This document shows positions 4,718 to 5,827 of a stretch of DNA of 5,827 nt, piece by piece. How positions within the stretch are numbered: the stretch's first letter is position 1; each line of letters begins with the position of its first letter. This stretch comes from an uncultured Collinsella sp. (GTDB lineage Bacteria; Actinomycetota; Coriobacteriia; Coriobacteriales; Coriobacteriaceae): contig CABSMB010000098.1 in NCBI GenBank assembly GCA_902478705.1, positions 1-5,827 of the forward strand, read 5' to 3'. Below the pieces are notes generated by a model. It was not told the DNA's origin. It did no database searches and worked only from the letters and a program-made list of their open reading frames with translations. The position numbers and the translations under genes were made by a program.

Positions 4718-5827
4718 TTACCCGCGCGGCTTGATTTTATCACGCAGGGACTTGAGGTTTTCGAGCGCGGCGTTGAGCGTTTCGTCTCGCTTGGCAAAGT
4801 GGAAGCGAATCAGATGGTTGACGGGCTCACGGAAGAAGCTTGAGCCCGGCACAGCGCCCACGCCAACCTTGGAGGCGAGATCCTCGCAGAAGTCGAGGTC
4901 GCTGTCGTAGCCAAACTCCGAGATATCCATCATCACGTAGTAGGCGCCCTGCGGCACGTTATGCTCAAGACCGATACTGTCGAGCCCTTGGCAGAACAGG
5001 TCGCGCTTAGCGGTGTAGAGGTTGAGGACCTCATCGTAATAGCTGTCGTCGAAGTTGAGGGCGGTGACGACGGCCTCCTGCAGGGGAGCGGCGGCGCCCA
5101 CCGTGAGGAAGTCGTGGACCTTTTTGATGCGCTCGGTGATCTGGGCCGGGGCGATGGTGTAGCCCAGGCGCCAACCGGTGATGGAGTAGGTCTTGGACAG
5201 CGAGCTGCAGCTGATGGTGCGTTCGAACATGCCGGGCAACGTGGCCATATAGACGTGCTCGTGGGGCGCGTAGACGATGTGCTCGTAGACCTCGTCGGTG
5301 ATGCAGTAGGCGTCGTACTTTTTGCACAGGTCGGCAATAAAAGTGAGCTCCTCGCGCGTAAAGACCTTGCCGCAGGGGTTGGACGGGTTGCACAGGACGA
5401 TGGCCTTGGGGTCGTTGTCGCGGAAGGCCGCCTCGAGGACCTCGCGATCGAAGTCGAACGTGGGCGGGTTGAGCGGCACATAGACGGGCTCAGCGCCCGA
5501 GAGAATCGTGTCGGCGCCGTAGTTCTCGTAGAACGGCGAGAAGATGACGACCTTGTCTCCGGGGTTCGTGACCGTCATCATGGCGGCTATCATGGCCTCG
5601 GTGGAGCCGCATGTGACCACGATGTTCTCGTTGGGGTTGATCGGCATGCCCATAAAGTGCTCCTGCTTGGCCGCGAGCGCCTCGCGCATGGCCTGGGAAC
5701 CCCAAGTGATGGAGTACTGGTGATAGAGCGGCTTGGGGTCGGTCGCGATGGCGCTGAGGCTCTCGAGCAGCTGCGCCGGGGGATCGAAGTCGGGGAAGCC
5801 CTGCGAGAGGTTGACGGCGCCATACTT
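4718..5827 (-). CDS. PLP-dependent class I/II aminotransferase (5' end outside window)
   Basis: The enzyme would transfer an amino group between an amino acid and a 2-oxo acid in the cytoplasm using pyridoxal phosphate. The frame is open to the right edge; 369 residues are visible, and about 20-30 are probably missing by comparison with the usual length near 390. Counting from the first visible codon: NLSQGFPDFDPP (6-17) and HQYSITWGS (36-44), both typical of the kynurenine/methionine aminotransferase-like branch; VTCGSTEA (71-78); the PLP-stacking region SPFYENY with Y100; NPSNPCG with N150; TDEVYEH with D178 and Y181; catalytic Lys212 in SSLSKTYSITGWRLGY, with R220; and substrate carboxylate-binding R341 in LIRFHFAK. 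All key residues are intact. The Met encoded at 5687-5689 is internal, since the family's N-terminal motifs lie before it. The true amino-acid substrate cannot be told from the sequence; aspartate, methionine or aromatic amino acids are possible, and some relatives act as cysteine-conjugate beta-lyases. Confidence 0.95.
   Translation of the reverse strand, partial: KYGAVNLSQGFPDFDPPAQLLESLSAIATDPKPLYHQYSITWGSQAMREALAAKQEHFMGMPINPNENIVVTCGSTEAMIAAMMTVTNPGDKVVIFSPFYENYGADTILSGAEPVYVPLNPPTFDFDREVLEAAFRDNDPKAIVLCNPSNPCGKVFTREELTFIADLCKKYDAYCITDEVYEHIVYAPHEHVYMATLPGMFERTISCSSLSKTYSITGWRLGYTIAPAQITERIKKVHDFLTVGAAAPLQEAVVTALNFDDSYYDEVLNLYTAKRDLFCQGLDSIGLEHNVPQGAYYVMMDISEFGYDSDLDFCEDLASKVGVGAVPGSSFFREPVNHLIRFHFAKRDETLNAALENLKSLRDKIKPRG

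Noticed and set aside
5687..5689. Minus-strand ATG as the start of the aminotransferase
   Set aside because: The preceding 46 codons encode family motifs (GFPDFDPP, HQYSITWGS), so the start lies beyond the window.

Overview
The window looks like a chromosomal segment of a GC-rich actinobacterium of the class Coriobacteriia, most likely Collinsella or a close relative. That placement is inferred from the high GC content, the Actinobacteria-like signature of the Rho core (for example ASGRILSGGVD and ALYPPKRF), and an Ala-rich hypothetical membrane protein that I associate with this group from memory. No database search was possible. I saw no mobile element, CRISPR array, tRNA or rRNA.

Layout. 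Plus strand: (1) the 3' part of rho, running in from the left edge and closed by an intrinsic terminator at about 1371-1400. (2) A roughly 240 bp intergenic region with a good promoter candidate (TTGCAA-17-CATAAT) and a structured leader of about 130 nt. (3) A 489-residue protein of unknown function with two N-terminal membrane segments and a long Ala/Pro/Asp-rich tail. (4) 7 nt further on, a small VanZ-family membrane protein, probably co-transcribed and perhaps translationally coupled. A perfect 14-bp stem bearing the vanZ-like stop codon closes this operon and works on paper in both directions. Minus strand, converging on that terminator: (5) a ROK-family sugar kinase of the fructokinase type with a complete zinc motif, and its own promoter with operator-like sequences. 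(6) Upstream of it, the 3' part of a PLP-dependent class I/II aminotransferase that runs off the right edge and ends in its own intrinsic terminator at 4648-4692.

Functionally this is mostly an ordinary housekeeping and metabolic neighbourhood: transcription termination (Rho), envelope-associated proteins (the hypothetical protein and VanZ), sugar phosphorylation (ROK kinase) and amino-acid transamination. I see no evidence of a new multi-gene system. The points most worth a second look are the hypothetical membrane protein with its disordered tail and structured leader (competing pairings around the Shine-Dalgarno and a possible 11-codon leader ORF), the poorly conserved primary RNA-binding site of this Rho, and the operator-like sites in the kinase promoter.
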